From: Parasponia andersonii
Taxonomy: Eukaryota; Streptophyta; Magnoliopsida; Rosales; Cannabaceae
Assembly: GCA_002914805.1 (NCBI GenBank)
Contig: JXTB01000293.1
Span: 29,463 to 93,462 of the forward strand
Direction of reading: 5' to 3'
DNA length: 64,000 bases
Part shown: in pieces, positions 25,058 through 36,878 of the stretch
Position numbering within the stretch: the first letter of the stretch is position 1
Layout of the letters: each line of letters begins with the position of its first letter
The notes under the pieces: model-generated
Databases searched by the model: none
What the model saw: the letters and a program-made list of their open reading frames with translations, nothing else
Told to the model about the DNA's origin: nothing
Translations under genes and position numbers: made by a program

Positions 25058-25499
25058 GCCCATAAGAAATATTTAAACCCATCAACATGAGACCCAATAA
25101 ATTGGAGTTAGCCCAAGTGCAAAACTCATAAAAAAAAAAAGCACAAGTCCAAATTAAAGAAGCCTTCCACCTAGAATCTTCTAGTGTTAACTAGATATTA
25201 GCTTTTTATATGTGAATTATTTGATTATTATTAGAAGTGTGTAGAAGAAAATATGTGTGGTTTAAGGATTTTTGTAATTGTTTATTTGTGTGGTTCTCAT
25301 TATTTCTCATATAGTATAAATACCCCTCCCCATTTGAGTTCTAAGCATCAAGTAAGAAGCAAATCTTCTAAGAGTAAAGAGAAGAGAGAAAGAAGCATAA
25401 CTTCTAGTGAGTGAGTGAGTGAGCTTGAAGAGTGAAGTTGAGAATTTTCTCTTGTAAAAGTATTTGAGTGAATAATAAAGTTTGTTTTACTTTCCAATA
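25036..25499 (+). repeat. 3' LTR of copia element 1
   Basis: TGTTGAAAATAAAT to TTTCCAATA, the same length as the 5' copy. The terminal CA has become TA. Confidence 0.95.
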
Positions 25500-25528
25500 G
25501 ACCTTCCAAATAGTCTTGGGGAATTTAG

Positions 25529-25900
25529 TGTTGGAAATAGGAGATTTTTAAGGCTAGAAAGACTAAGGAAGAAACTAGAGAGAATTTTGGTGGAAGAGAA
25601 GAACTTGTCATACTATTTGAATTATTTCTCTTTTGCTTGATACAAAATATGGGGAGGGGCACTCTATTTATACTATTCCAAGGATGATTTTAGATACTCC
25701 ATGTAACCTCCAACTACCTAATTAATTATACAATCTAGTAAATACAAGAGTAATCTAGTAAATACAAGAATACTCTAGAAACTTGGATATTAAACTATGG
25801 GCTATTAGACACACATACCCCAAAACAAGCCCAACTCACAACACAAGCCTAAATAACTAAACTATGGCCCAATAGGTCACAAAGAAGTTTGTTTCTAATA
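25529..25900 (-). repeat. 3' LTR of copia element 2
   Basis: On the minus strand it starts TATTAGAAAC (the initial TG mutated) right after the purine run AAGGGGAGG (complement of 25903-25911) and ends CCTATTTCCAACA. It pairs with 30443-30812. Confidence 0.9.
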
Positions 25901-25914
25901 CCTCCCCTTAAACT

Positions 25915-28900
25915 TAATTTGTGACAACCATTAAATTTCTTAACTTAAGAAAATCTTCATGCTCGAGTAGTTTGGTGAAAATATCTGCCACTTAGTCTTG
26001 AGTCTTCACATACTTCAGTTGCACATCCTTTCTTGTAACACATTCTCTACTATAATGGTAGTGGGTATCGATGTACTTGCTTCTATCATGGAAGACGAGA
26101 TTCTTTGCCAAAACAATTGCTGATTTATTATCAATATAGATCTCAGTGGGTTCATTCTACGAAATGTATAGTTTCTTCAACAAGTTTCTTAGCCAAATCG
26201 CATGACAAACATATGATGTAGCTGCAACATACTCTGTTTCATAGCTTAAGAGTGTGACAATTGGTTACTTCTTAGATATCCATGTGAAAGTAGTGTCTCC
26301 TCTGAAGAATATAAAGTCACTTGTGCTCTTTCAATCATCTAAGTCTCCACTCCAATCACTATCACTATAACCCACAAGATTATAGTTATTGGATGAAGAA
26401 TATCGTAAGCCAAAGTTAGTTATATTTTTAATATATCGAAAGATTCTCTTGGCAACTTTCAAGTGAATGGTTGTTGAAGATTCTATGTAGTGACTGAACA
26501 GGCCTACGACATAGAGAATGTCAGGTATTGTGCAAGTCAGGTAGTGCAAACTTTCAACTAAACTCTTATAGAGTGTTGGATCCACTTTTTCTCCTTCAGC
26601 ATGCTTTGATAACTTGACTTCACATTTTGAACTTTTTGATGATCTCCTTAGTATAGCCTTCTTGTAAAATGAAAATTCTATCTTCTTGTTGCTTTACTTC
26701 TATGCTAAGATAGTAATACATGAGTCCGATTTCAGTCATCTCAAACTCCTTTGTCATTACTTTCTTAAACTCTTCGAACAGGGATGGATTACTCCCCGTG
26801 AAGATCAGATCATCAATATAGTGGCACACGATCAAGATATCTCTATCTTTTATTTTGATGTACAACGTATGCTCATAAGGACATTTAATAAAGTTGTTAT
26901 CTTGGAAGTACTTATTGATGCAGCCATTCCATACTCTTGGTGCTTGCTTTAACCCATAAAGGGCCTTCTTCAACTTTAGGACCTTATCTTATTGTTCCTT
27001 AATCTCATACCCAGATGGTTGTTCTATATAGACTTCCTCTTCAAGGACTCCATTTGAGAAAGCAGACTTGACATCTATTTGATGAATTTTCCATTTATTT
27101 TGAGCAGCCAATGAGATGATCAATCGTACCGTTTCTAGACAGGCGATAGGAGCAAATACCTCATCATAGTCTATGCCGGGTCTTTGACTGTATCCTTTTA
27201 CGACCAATCTTACCTTATATCTCTCCACTTCTCCTCTAGCATTCTTTTTAGCCTTGTAAATCCATTTCACACCGATTGCTTTGTACTTTTTTGGAAGTGT
27301 AGCAAGCTCCCATGTATCATTCTTTGTGTTCGCCTTTATTTTTTTATCCATCGCATCTCGCCACTCTTTGCTGTGTGTAGCTTTATCAAAGTTTAATGGT
27401 TCACAATTAGCAAGGAGGCAAAAGAGAGTCAAGTTATTTTGATTCTCAATCACCTTATATATCTCTTGTAAGCTCCTTAATCTTGGTGTCCTTTCACTTG
27501 AACTGCAGCTTGAAGATGATTTTGGTGTTGTTTCTTAATGAGTGCTTGCCATTGGTGCAGTGGGTGTGGTAACAGGCTCTTGCGGTTCTTCTCTTACGTG
27601 CTCCATTCTTCATTGCTCGCTTTCTCCTTCAATGTATGGTAAAAAGTCATAATTTTCTTCTTGTGTGTGCCATTCTTAGATGCTCTCTTCGTCAAACTCC
27701 ATATCGCGACTAATAATAGTCTTGCCATAGCTAAGATTATAGAGCTTGTAACATTTTTATTTAGAGTCGTAGCTAATGAAGATAAACTTCTCACTTTTAT
27801 CGTCGAGCTTCGTTCTCTTTTTATCGGGCACATGAGCATAAACTATGCTTCCAAACACTCTTAGGTGAGAGATTCTAGGCTTTCTTCCACTTCAAACTTC
27901 TTGTGGCGTCTTTCCCCATACGCTTCTTATTGGAGAGTGATTTGACAGGTAAACTACACAAGCTACAGCTTCAGCCCAAAACTCTTTCAGCATTCCTTTG
28001 CTCTTGAGCATGCTTCTGGCGATGTCAAGGATTGTTCTACTCTTCCTTTCTATGACTCTATTCTGTTGGGAGATCTTGATACTGTTAAAGGACGACGGAT
28101 ACCGTTGTCTTCACAATACTTTTGAAACTCGTGGGATGTGAATTCTCCTTCTCTATCAGATCTCATTGCCTTGATACTTCGGCCACTTTCTTTTTGAACA
28201 AATGCCTTGAACTTCTTGAATTTTTTAAACACTTATGATTTCTCTTTCAAGAAATACACTCAGGTTTTTCTTGAAAAATCATCGATAAAGAGGAGAGAGT
28301 AGTTATTCTTACTGAGAGAGCTTGGTCTTATTAGACCACACACGTCAGTATATGTGAGCTTAAGCGATTTATGGTCTCGGGAACTCGATTCTCTTAGAAA
28401 GCTTCTTCTGAATTGCTTTCCTAATAAGCATCCTTCACATCATTGGTCTAGTTGACTGATGAAGGGTAGACCTCGAACCATCTCCTCCTTTGCTAATAAT
28501 TCTAGGCCGCCAAAATTGAGATGTCCAAACCTTAGGTACTAAAGCCATGATGAATCTGTGTAGCAAGCCTTTAGACATTTTGCTACGTCATTTTGAATGT
28601 GTAACAAGAACATTCTATTTCTTATCATTAGCACTTTGTTGATTAACTTGTTTCTATTGTCTCTTAAAGAAAGACTATTTTCTTTCATGTGAATATCATA
28701 GCCTTTCTCTAAGAGTTGACCAAGACTCAAGATATTACTCTTCATATTAGGCACGTATTAAACATTTATACTAAATTGATGTTCTCCATTTCTCAAGCGT
28801 ATGAGAATTTTACCTTTGCCCTTTACTGTTGCCTTGGAGTCATCTCCAAATGAAACATTAGTCATCGACTCATCAAACTCTACGAGCATATCCTTTCTTT

Positions 28901-29911
28901 CACACATATGATTGCTTGCACCGCTGTCAAGGTACCATATATTTTCTTGGAACCCATTGGTCTTCTTGCATGCTAACAATAACATATCTTCCTCTAGTTT
29001 TTATCATCTTCAGCATAGTTGGCTCTCTCCTTCACCTTCTTTGGAGCTCTACATTCGAAAGCGTAATGACCATATCTCTGACAGTTGTGACACTTAATTT
29101 AGGACTTGTCATGCCAATGCTGTGGGTTACCTCTTCCACGACCTCTTGTCAAGCTTTCTCTTCTATCTTCATAATTGTTGTTGAAGCATCCTCTTTTTTA
29201 TCTTCCACATTCGCGACCTCTTCCTTGACCACTTCTACGTCCTCTTCCATTGTTGAAATCTTCTTCTTTTTCTTGGAGTTAAGCTTTAAGGAGCTGCTTA
29301 TGGAAATTTTGCGTCTTCTTTTTTTTTTCTTCATGGACTTGCAAGGACCTCAAGAGTTGTTCTGTCATCATGGCTCCTAAATCTTTGGTTTCTTTAATGA
29401 CAGTAATAATATTCTTGAATTTTGGATCTAACGATCGAAAAATCTTTTTCATGATCGTAATATTTTCTAGTTTCTCATCATTTCTCTTTATTTGATTAGA
29501 AATAGTTAGAACCCTAAAAAAGTAGTTAGAAAAACTCTATCATGTGTAATAAATCAAACTCTCCTCTTAGATTTTGAAGGCAGACCTTTTTATTCTCCCT
29601 TGAATGAAATTTGAAGTTTCTCCCATGCTTCCTTAGCGGAGGTTGCACTTGAGATTTTCTCAAACCCGTCGTCATCTAAGGCCTGGTAGATGAGCAAGAG
29701 AGCTTTTTTGTCTCTCTTTCTTGAATCTTTTAAACTATCCTTCTGTGTTGAGGATAGTGCTACCTCATCTATTGTCTCTTCGTAACCTTTTTTCTATTAC
29801 TTCCCAAACATCATATACTCCAAGGAGAACTTTTATTTTGATAGTCTAATTATCAAAGTTGCTACCTTGAAGTGGTGGAACTTGAATATATGCTAAACTG
29901 CCAGTAGCCAT
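25915..29911 (-). pseudogene. gag-pol of copia element 2, heavily decayed
   Basis: The minus-strand start at 29911-29909 gives MATGSLAYIQVPPLQG, close to copia element 1. Recognisable blocks going down: gag (29911-29050), protease (near 28940, WYLDSGASNHMC, active-site triad intact), pre-integrase (28754-28539), integrase fragment (28232-28050, RSDREGEF), RT (27453-26620, including HYIDDLIF, a Tyr-to-His-Tyr change around the active site) and RNase H (26585 to about 25920, ending FHDRSKYIDTHYHY then ADIFTK). Many stops and frameshifts separate the blocks. No ORF exceeds 154 codons. Confidence 0.9.
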
Positions 29912-30004
29912 AACTCTTAACAGAGTGAGCTTTTGGAAATTTCGACTATACAGATAGATTCGAAACATAGAAAAACCTTAAGATTGACTTGTATATCGAC
30001 TTGA

Positions 30005-30190
30005 TCAAAGTCAACGGTCAAAGTCACTCAGTCAACAGTCAATGCTGATCAAAAGTCAATGGCGCGGTCAACGGCTCCGATGGCGTAGTTAATAGCATGG
30101 TCCAATAGCTCTGACGGCTTAGTCAACGACTCTAACGGCTTAGTCAATGGCTATGATGGCTTGGTCAAATAGCTCTGACTCAGCTTAACT
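30005..30190 (-). repeat. TTGAC-type leader repeats of copia element 2
   Basis: Read on the minus strand this is a loose array of TTGACC/TTGACT and GTCAGAGC-like words, before gag and after the PBS. It is the counterpart of 20640-20860. Confidence 0.65.
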
Positions 30191-30427
30191 CGGTGAGTTG
30201 ACTCAATTATGATAGCAAACTTCCGACAACTCGTTCAGACTCTGATTAGATTGATTTTTACGACAGCGTTTTTGTCTCGTTGAGCTCTTCAATTTGATAT
30301 GTAATAGTAGTATGTTTAGAATAAATAGATAATACTTTCAATCTCAATAATTCTTTTCTGATGCGGAAGATCAGTCAAAGCTGCAACCATAGAGTATACT
30401 TAGAATTTCATGAGAACTCACAACCTC

Positions 30428-30439
30428 ACTTTGATACCA
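30428..30439 (-). promoter_or_regulatory. degenerate primer binding site of copia element 2
   Basis: The minus strand reads TGGTATCAAAGT a few bases after the 5' LTR, close to the initiator-Met site seen in copia element 1 but with changes at the 3' end. Confidence 0.7.
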
Positions 30440-30442
30440 CTT

Positions 30443-30812
30443 TATTAGAAATAGGAAATTTTTAAGGCTAGAAAGGCTAAGGAAGAAACTAAAGAGAATT
30501 TTGGTAGAAGAGAAGAACTTGTATTACTGCTTGAATTGTTTTTTTTTTGCTTGATACAAAATGAGGGGATGAGCACTCTATTTATACTACTCTAAAGATG
30601 ATTCTAGATGCACTATCTAACCTCTAACTGGCTAATTAATTATATAATCTAGTAAATACAAGAGTAATCTAGCAAATACAAGAATACTCTAGAAACTTAG
30701 ATACTAAATCATGGGTTATTAGACACACACACCAAATCAAACGCAACTTACAACGCAAGCCTAAATAACTAAACTATGACCCAATAGGTCATAAAGAAGT
30801 TTATTTCTAACA
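30443..30812 (-). repeat. 5' LTR of copia element 2
   Basis: On the minus strand it runs from TGTTAGAAATAAAC to CTATTTCTAATA. It is 370 bp against 372 bp for the other copy, with scattered substitutions. Confidence 0.9.
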
Positions 30813-30817
30813 TTTAG

Positions 30818-31195
30818 AACCACAAGATTTTTTTTCCAAGTGTGGCTTCTACTACTTTTAACCATATAGTTTGCTAAAAACAAAAATCTAAAAATACCGG
30901 AGACTGGAGAAAAGTTTGGCGGAAATTAGACTCGGTAATTTTCTTTTAGGGTTATTATAAAAAAACATGAGATTTTCAATTTGAGCGAAAAAAAAAATTT
31001 TTGGGTTTGCGATCACATTTTTTTAAAAATTTATGTATTTTTTTAAAAAATAAATCTTGAATTTTTAGTTATAAATAAAATCAAATTACTCATGAATCAA
31101 ATAACTTCATCAACTTTTGGTATATAGTATTATGCATTATTGTGTGAGACTATATTCTTATCGTCAATTACCCCAATTAGGACCAGTATTGTTCA
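30818..31195. other. intergenic, nothing recognised
   Basis: AT-rich DNA that continues the original DXS downstream flank after the copia insertions. No gene or terminal repeat is seen. A TA run begins at about 31196. Confidence 0.5.
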
Positions 31196-31960
31196 ATATA
31201 TATATATATATATATATGAAAATTCTAATGTAGAAGTTGCAAAACGTGAGTGATTTAGGTGTCAATGGTGTCCAAAAAACCCTTAAAAATTTTTAACTGA
31301 AATTTTTTCTTTTTCTTTTTTCTTTTTTCAAATTTTCCTTCCATATTTCTCCTGTAATTAACTATACATGGAACATTTTCTATAAGAAATTCATATTCTT
31401 TTCCTTTCATATTTCTTCCATCAGCAAAATTGGGGAAATTTTTTTACAAGGAATTTATATTCCTTTCCTTCCAGTTTGATTCCATCAAACAAATTAGGGA
31501 AATCTTTCTATAAGGAATTCGTATTCCTTTCCTTCCATATTTCTCTCCAACAACCAAATATAAGAAAATAATTTCCTCCTTTCCATAACTTTTTTGTTCG
31601 TTATCTTTTCTTTAGCCTTTTCTTTCCTTAACAAAATACAAGCTCCAAAAGATTATACTTCTGTTCTCCCTTGTGTTCAGAAGTGTTATAAAAGTTGCCT
31701 ATCTATACATGAACAGAAATGTATACGTGTTTGTCACAAAGGCAACCGTAGACATTTATTTTTCTTCTTTACCCTTCACTAATAAGCTAACGAAATTCTT
31801 TATCTTATAAAAGTGAATTGCTGATTATTTGTTGAATTATTACTTAGATATTTTATTTTCTCCTCTGTATGAGTTTCTTATTTGATTTAAGAATGAGTAC
31901 GACGAATATAATGATAATGCGAGCAAGAGTTTGAGAAAGATATTATATTACAACATTTTT
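31196..31960. repeat. duplicated segment, copy A
   Basis: This block has a diverged second copy later in the window, split between 33720-33871 and 49367-49800. Shared landmarks in order: TTCCTTTCC/ATATTTCTCC repeats, TTAGCCTTTTCTTTC, TTCAGAAGTGTTAT or TTCAAAAGTGTTAT, AAGTTGCCT, GTCACAAAGGCAACCGTA or GTCACACAGGCAACCGTA, ATTCTTTATCTT, GAGTTTCTTATTTGATTTAA and its relative. Inside it, 31370-31570 is a loose tandem array of about 65 bp units (TATAAGGAATTC ... ATATTTCTCC). No coding capacity is convincing. It could be an old transposon family rather than a segmental duplication. Confidence 0.65.
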
Positions 31961-33719
31961 AATTTTTTTTATTATTAAAATTCAACTAAATTCTTCTTGC
32001 ATTTTTCTAAGTAATTTTAGAAAAATATATATTTCTAAGTAAATCCGAATTTTTTAAGAAAGTTCAGCTCTTCCGGGATTTTTCAATAATTTTCAGACTT
32101 TAGGCCTGATTTTTTATAAGAAGTCCTAAGAAAAATAAAAAGAAGTGTCACATCTAATTTCGATTTGAATATAGACAAGGGGAATTTTTGTAACATGTAC
32201 TTTCGAAATGAGAAAATTAGGCCATCTACGACCATTTTAGAAAAGAATTGTAAATATACAATAAGCTCAATTTTTTATTAGATCTAGTACCGCATTTTTT
32301 AGAAAATTACTATTTTTTAAAATATTTAGAAAAATATTAATTTTAAAATGGTAGCTAGTAACCAATAATCAGTTTTCGAGTACTGGTAACTAGTAACCAA
32401 AAGTACTTATGACTAGTATATAACAGATAACTAGTAAACGATAACCTATTTTCAAACATGGTTAACTAGTAATTGTTTTTAAAAATGATATTTTTCTAAT
32501 TTTGTTTTAAAATGGGTACAGATATTGGAAAATAACGTGACCCACCATATTTTTGTTTATTTTTTTTGTACGTAAAATGTTAAAAACCCTTTGAAAATTC
32601 CAAGAGAAAGGATGTGCACGAAGTGAGACAGCCCTAAAACTTTGGGAGAAAATAAAATTAATCAAATGAAATTTCAGCATATATATAACGCACTAATTTA
32701 TGTTATTACTTTTTGATTTATCTATTTTTTATGTTAATTTCAACAGACTTCTTTTATGTTTCTTTCATTGAAGAGGTCATGATTTTCTTATTGAAAAAAT
32801 AAAAGATGATTTTGTTCCTATTTATTTTGTTTTGTTAATTTAATAGTGAGATAAATTGATTCTAAGTTTCTTTTTATCGAGTGATTAAAGCACGAAGCCA
32901 GGCAATCGATCGTAGGCACAATTATTGAACTATGTATAATTAATTCATTGTCAATCATATTAATAGTTACCGGGAAAAAAAAAAAAAGAAAAAATTGTAA
33001 ATCCTTAACAGTTCGTTAGCCGTTAACTGTTATGAAAAAAATTCACTTTAATTTTTTCTTGCACTACAAGATTTGAAGTCTACTGTTCAATTGGACCTTT
33101 TGCCAATACGTTGTCCTACATGACACTCATTAGTTGCTAATAACTTGAAACCTTGATTTGCATTTTCTTGTTTCACTGTTCAATTCGAGTTTAAGATACC
33201 AGGGAAGAAAATGAGAAGTCTGCTCGAGCTTTTTTCTTGCTCTTCCACAATAACAACGTTGTCTTTGGTTGATGGTGGAGTGATATAATCTTTTGATGCC
33301 TAGATTTATATGCACCTTTTCTATTAGCTTACTTTAGGAGATCATTTTTTTTTTTCTTTTTTTGAAAGGAATGATCAAGTACTTTTAAATTGACATGTTG
33401 TAATCTAATCTTAATTTAGCTGTCCAGCTTACTAGGTGTTATTGATATGATGAAATATATGGAACTTTATATTAATGGATATTGTTGCAATTATAATAAA
33501 TTTTGTATCAAGTTTTAATTAATTATATACAATAAATAATTTGAAAATATTAATATTAAAGCATAACTATTGTAGTAGAAGTTAACAAACGTAGGACTTT
33601 TTATGAAATTTATAAAATAATCACCCATTTACGTATAAGTTGCTGGTATCATTAAAAAAGTAAGGACTAAATAATCAAGTGAAATAGATTCGGGCATATT
33701 TTTTGAAAATAAACTTTTG
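31961..33719. other. intergenic, nothing coding
   Basis: AT-rich. A local cluster of ACTAGTAAC / GTTACTAGT words lies at about 32345-32475. No open frame with family resemblance, RNA gene or terminal repeat was recognised. Confidence 0.55.
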
Positions 33720-33871
33720 TACTTTTTTTTGAATTTTAGATTTTCCTTTCATATTCTCCCATCAACTACATAAAGAAAAACTTTCTATAAGGAAATCATA
33801 TTTATTTCTTTCCATATTTCTCCTAACAACCAAATATGAGAAAGCAATTTCCTACTTTCCATACTTTTTCT
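33720..33871. repeat. duplicated segment, copy B, left part
   Basis: It matches the first part of 31196-31960 (CTTTCTATAAGGAAATCATA, then CCATATTTCTCC) and stops at the TTTCT that is the target duplication of copia element 3. The match resumes at 49367. Confidence 0.65.
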
Positions 33872-34064
33872 TGTCAAGTGTATGAACTGTTAGTTAGTTG
33901 TATAATTTGTTATTGTAGCAAGTTGTTATAACAGATTTGTTATGAATCAGTTGGGTTCTATTATTGTACTGACGTTTGTATAAATAGCTCAGTTTGAGAG
34001 CTTAATCAATAAGATTAGATCATTCTTCTCTGTTCTTCTTTTCAGTCCTTCTCTAATTCTAACA
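33872..34064 (+). repeat. 5' LTR of copia element 3
   Basis: TGTCAAGTGTATGAAC to TTCTAACA, with a TATAAATAG box near 33979. The PBS follows without a gap. Confidence 0.9.
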
Positions 34065-34076
34065 TGGTATCAAAGC
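34065..34076 (+). promoter_or_regulatory. primer binding site of copia element 3
   Basis: TGGTATCAAAGC, directly adjoining the 5' LTR; initiator-Met tRNA type. Confidence 0.85.
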
Positions 34077-34107
34077 CATGACTGGTCTTACTCCTATTTA
34101 TGCAACC

Positions 34108-36349
34108 ATGGTAGCTTCGTCTTCTCTTTCTGCTCAGAATGGTCTGTCTGCAACAGCTTCGTCTTCTCCGTTTTAGCCTGTTGTTTTCTCTCATGCTCTG
34201 TTTGTGAAGCTCGACGATGGCAACTTTCTCTTGTGGCGTCAACAAGCTGAGGCCGCCATTAAAGGTCATTGTCTTCAAGCGTCTGTTATAGAAGGTAGTG
34301 CTCTATGAAAGTATCTGACCTCCATTGATGAGTCTCAAGGTCGATTTAATCCAGTCTTTGTTGATTGGGAGCAGCAAGATCAGTTACTCTTCTCGTGGCT
34401 TCTATCATCGATGATTGAATCTATGCTCAAATCATCTTGTTGGTTGTGACATCTCTTGCTAGGTTTGGTCTACTCTTGCTACCTATTTCGTTTCTCAAAC
34501 CACTGTAAAAATTTCTCAGCTTCCAACTTTACTGCAAAACACAAAGAAAGGTGATTCAACTCTTAATGAGTATCTGCTTAAGATCAAGTCTTTGGTTGAT
34601 CAATTAGTATCCATTGGTCATGTTCTTACATCTCAGGATCATATTGAAGCTATTTTTGATGGATTACCCTCTGTCTATGATACTTTCATTGTGTTTGTGA
34701 ACTCTAGTTCTACTCCATACTCTGTTTCGGAAATGTAGTCCTTAATCTTTTCTCAAGGGACATGGATCGAGAAACAGCTTAAAGAATTGGATTCTGCTAA
34801 TCCTAATGTGAATCTTGCTACTCAGACTCAACAAAAATGGTCAAAACTTTCAATGGTCAATCTTAATCCCATTGGTGGTTTTCGGTCTAATTTCAATTCT
34901 CCCAATAATCCTGGTGGTTTTTAGGGTTTTCCTGGAGGTAACAATAATGGTGGTCGTGGTTATCATGGTAATCATGGCAGTCGAGGTCGTTTTCACTAGA
35001 ATTCTAATCAGCCTCAATGTCAGCTATGTGGTAAGCTTGGTAATGTGGCTATGAAGTGCTACCATCACTTTGATTCCTCATAGCCTGGTCCTATGAGCAA
35101 TGCTAGCTATACTCCTTGTACTGGTAGCTACAATGGTCAACATTCCAATACGGTTTACATGTCTGCTCAACTTGCTCACATGAATGCCTTTACTGCTACT
35201 CCAAATTCAATGGTGGATCCTAATTGGTATCCAGATTCTGGAGCCACTGATTACTGCACTCCTGCTGTTCATAATCTGATACACAAAGATTCCTATCAGG
35301 ATTCTGAAATGCTTCATATGGGCGATGGCACTGGTCTTCAGATCAACATATTGGTCAGTCCTCTTTCGTATCTCAGTTCACTCTAAAATATTGAATCTAA
35401 ATCATTTTCTTCATGTTCCCTCTATAAATAAAAATCTGATAAGTGTCTCTGAGTTTGCAGCTGATAACAATGTATTTTTTGAATTCCATTCTAATCAGTG
35501 TTTTGTTAAAGATCAGGTCACCAAGGCTATACTCATGGTAGGGAAGCTTAGCAATGTTTTATATTTGTTTGATTCAACTACTCTGCCATTTACAGCCACG
35601 AGTCCTAGTTTTAAGTCCTGTTCTAATGTTCAATCCTTCTCTCCTCTGTGTAGTACTCATTATAATCATTTTTTTGTTACCAGTATACCAGATCAATGTA
35701 ATAATTCTCTCAATACCTTTAGTCCTACCACTTAGTTGTTGCACAATAGGTTAGGACATTCAAGTGCCAAGATTGTCAAACATGTACTCCGTCTTTGTAA
35801 ACCTTTTCACACCAGTAATAATAATACTACCACTTTTCTTGATTTTTGCATGGCTTGTTCTCTTGGCAAGATGCATAAATTTCTATTTTCCAATTCTACT
35901 ACTCAATATACTAGTCCTTTAGAACTTGTGCATACTGATACATGGGGCCTTACTCCTATTACTTCTTATAATGGTTACTCCTACTATATTCATTTTACTG
36001 ATCCATTTTCTCGTTATACTTGTGTTTATCTACTCAAATGCATTTTCTCGTTATACTTGTGTTTATCTATTCAAACATAAATCTGAGGCTATGCCAACTT
36101 TCAAGAATTTAAAAACTGAAGTTGAGTTACTGTTGGGCATAGAGATTATCGCAGTTCAAAGTGACGGTGGTGGTGAATATAGAGCCTTTGATGACTTTCT
36201 TACCTCAACTGGCATTGTTCATTAATTTTCTTGTCCTACCACTCATGAGCAGAATGGTGTGGCTGAGAACATAGACATCTTGTGGAGACTGCATTTACTC
36301 TCTTAGCTCAAGCCTTCATGCCTTTAAAATTTTGGGATGAAGCGGTGCG
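34108..36349 (+). pseudogene. copia element 3: gag, protease, integrase (first part)
   Basis: The ATG at 34108 opens a gag read through several stops (FVKLDDGNFLLWRQQ is a clear block). A zinc knuckle lies at 35017-35070 (CQLCGKLGN ... MKC), the protease at 35225 (WYPDSGATDY) and pre-integrase plus integrase at 35736-36225 (HNRLGHSSAK, LVHTDTWG, SDGGGEYRAF). A 37-bp tandem duplication at 36004-36077 disrupts the integrase. The frame is then cut by copia element 4 in the middle of an integrase codon and resumes at 42326. Confidence 0.85.
36004..36077 (+). repeat. 37-bp tandem duplication in the integrase
   Basis: Two copies of a unit opening CATTTTCTCGTTATACTTGT follow each other with a 37 bp period and a few differences. 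Since 37 is not a multiple of three, the duplication shifts the frame. Confidence 0.9.
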
Positions 36350-36841
36350 TGTTAACGTGTGAAGTGTAAAGAGTATTAATTGCTCTTATCATGTACCAAC
36401 AAAGACACAGTTATCTAACCGTGTAATAAGCATTAAGTACTCTTGTCAGCTAACAAAACACAGCATAAACCGTGTACAAAATATATGATATATAAGGAAA
36501 TTATGAGGAAAAAAATGTGTGAAGAGCTGGTCGGAGTTGGTTATCTCAAACCTATAAATAAGGATCCTATTCCTCATTTGTTTTCAACCTAGAGAAGTGA
36601 AACACCAAGCATAGTGAGAATAAAATAGAGAGATTTTATTATTGAGAGTTAGAGAAAAATACAATTTTTCTCTTAGGTGTATTCGGGGTCTGGGTGTGAG
36701 CAGTTTCTCCGTGGACGTAGCCAAATTGGTGAACCACGCTAATTTTGTATGTGTCTTGTTTATTTATTTCAGCATTATTTTTCACATTTATTTTTATCGC
36801 TTCCACTATTGTGTGTCTATTGGGGAGATTATTCCCTAACA
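36350..36841 (+). repeat. 5' LTR of copia element 4
   Basis: Boundaries TGTTAACG and CCCTAACA, followed by the PBS TGGTATTAGAGC at 36844-36855. A TATAAATAAG box lies near 36556. Over its first 250 bp it differs from the 3' copy at roughly 28 positions by eye. Confidence 0.9.
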
Positions 36842-36878
36842 ACTGGTATTAGAGCGAGGTTCGATTTTAGTGGGAGTA

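Larger units (their letters stand above)
19939..25499 (+). mobile_element. Ty1/copia element 1, full length, beside DXS
   Basis: Two 464-bp LTRs bound a PBS, gag, protease, integrase, RT and RNase H in copia order, and a polypurine tract. The flanks GACGT (19934-19938) and GACCT (25500-25504) form a target duplication with one change. I count about 19 substitutions between the LTRs, roughly 4 percent, nearly all transitions, so the insertion is fairly recent. Coding breaks show that it is no longer autonomous. It lies in the same orientation as DXS and 40 bp after its stop. Confidence 0.95.
25529..30812 (-). mobile_element. Ty1/copia element 2, minus strand, full length
   Basis: Two LTRs of about 370 bp bound a copia gag-pol read on the minus strand. 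The target duplication TTTAG is perfect (25524-25528 and 30813-30817). The gag start, leader and pol clearly resemble copia element 1, but the LTRs do not. Only about 29 bp separate the two elements, so this one also landed in the original DXS 3' flank. Confidence 0.95.

Noticed and set aside
36639-36842. Antisense and sense small frames in the copia element 4 LTR
   Set aside because: They fall inside the LTR and recur, broken, in the other LTR copy. Not genes.
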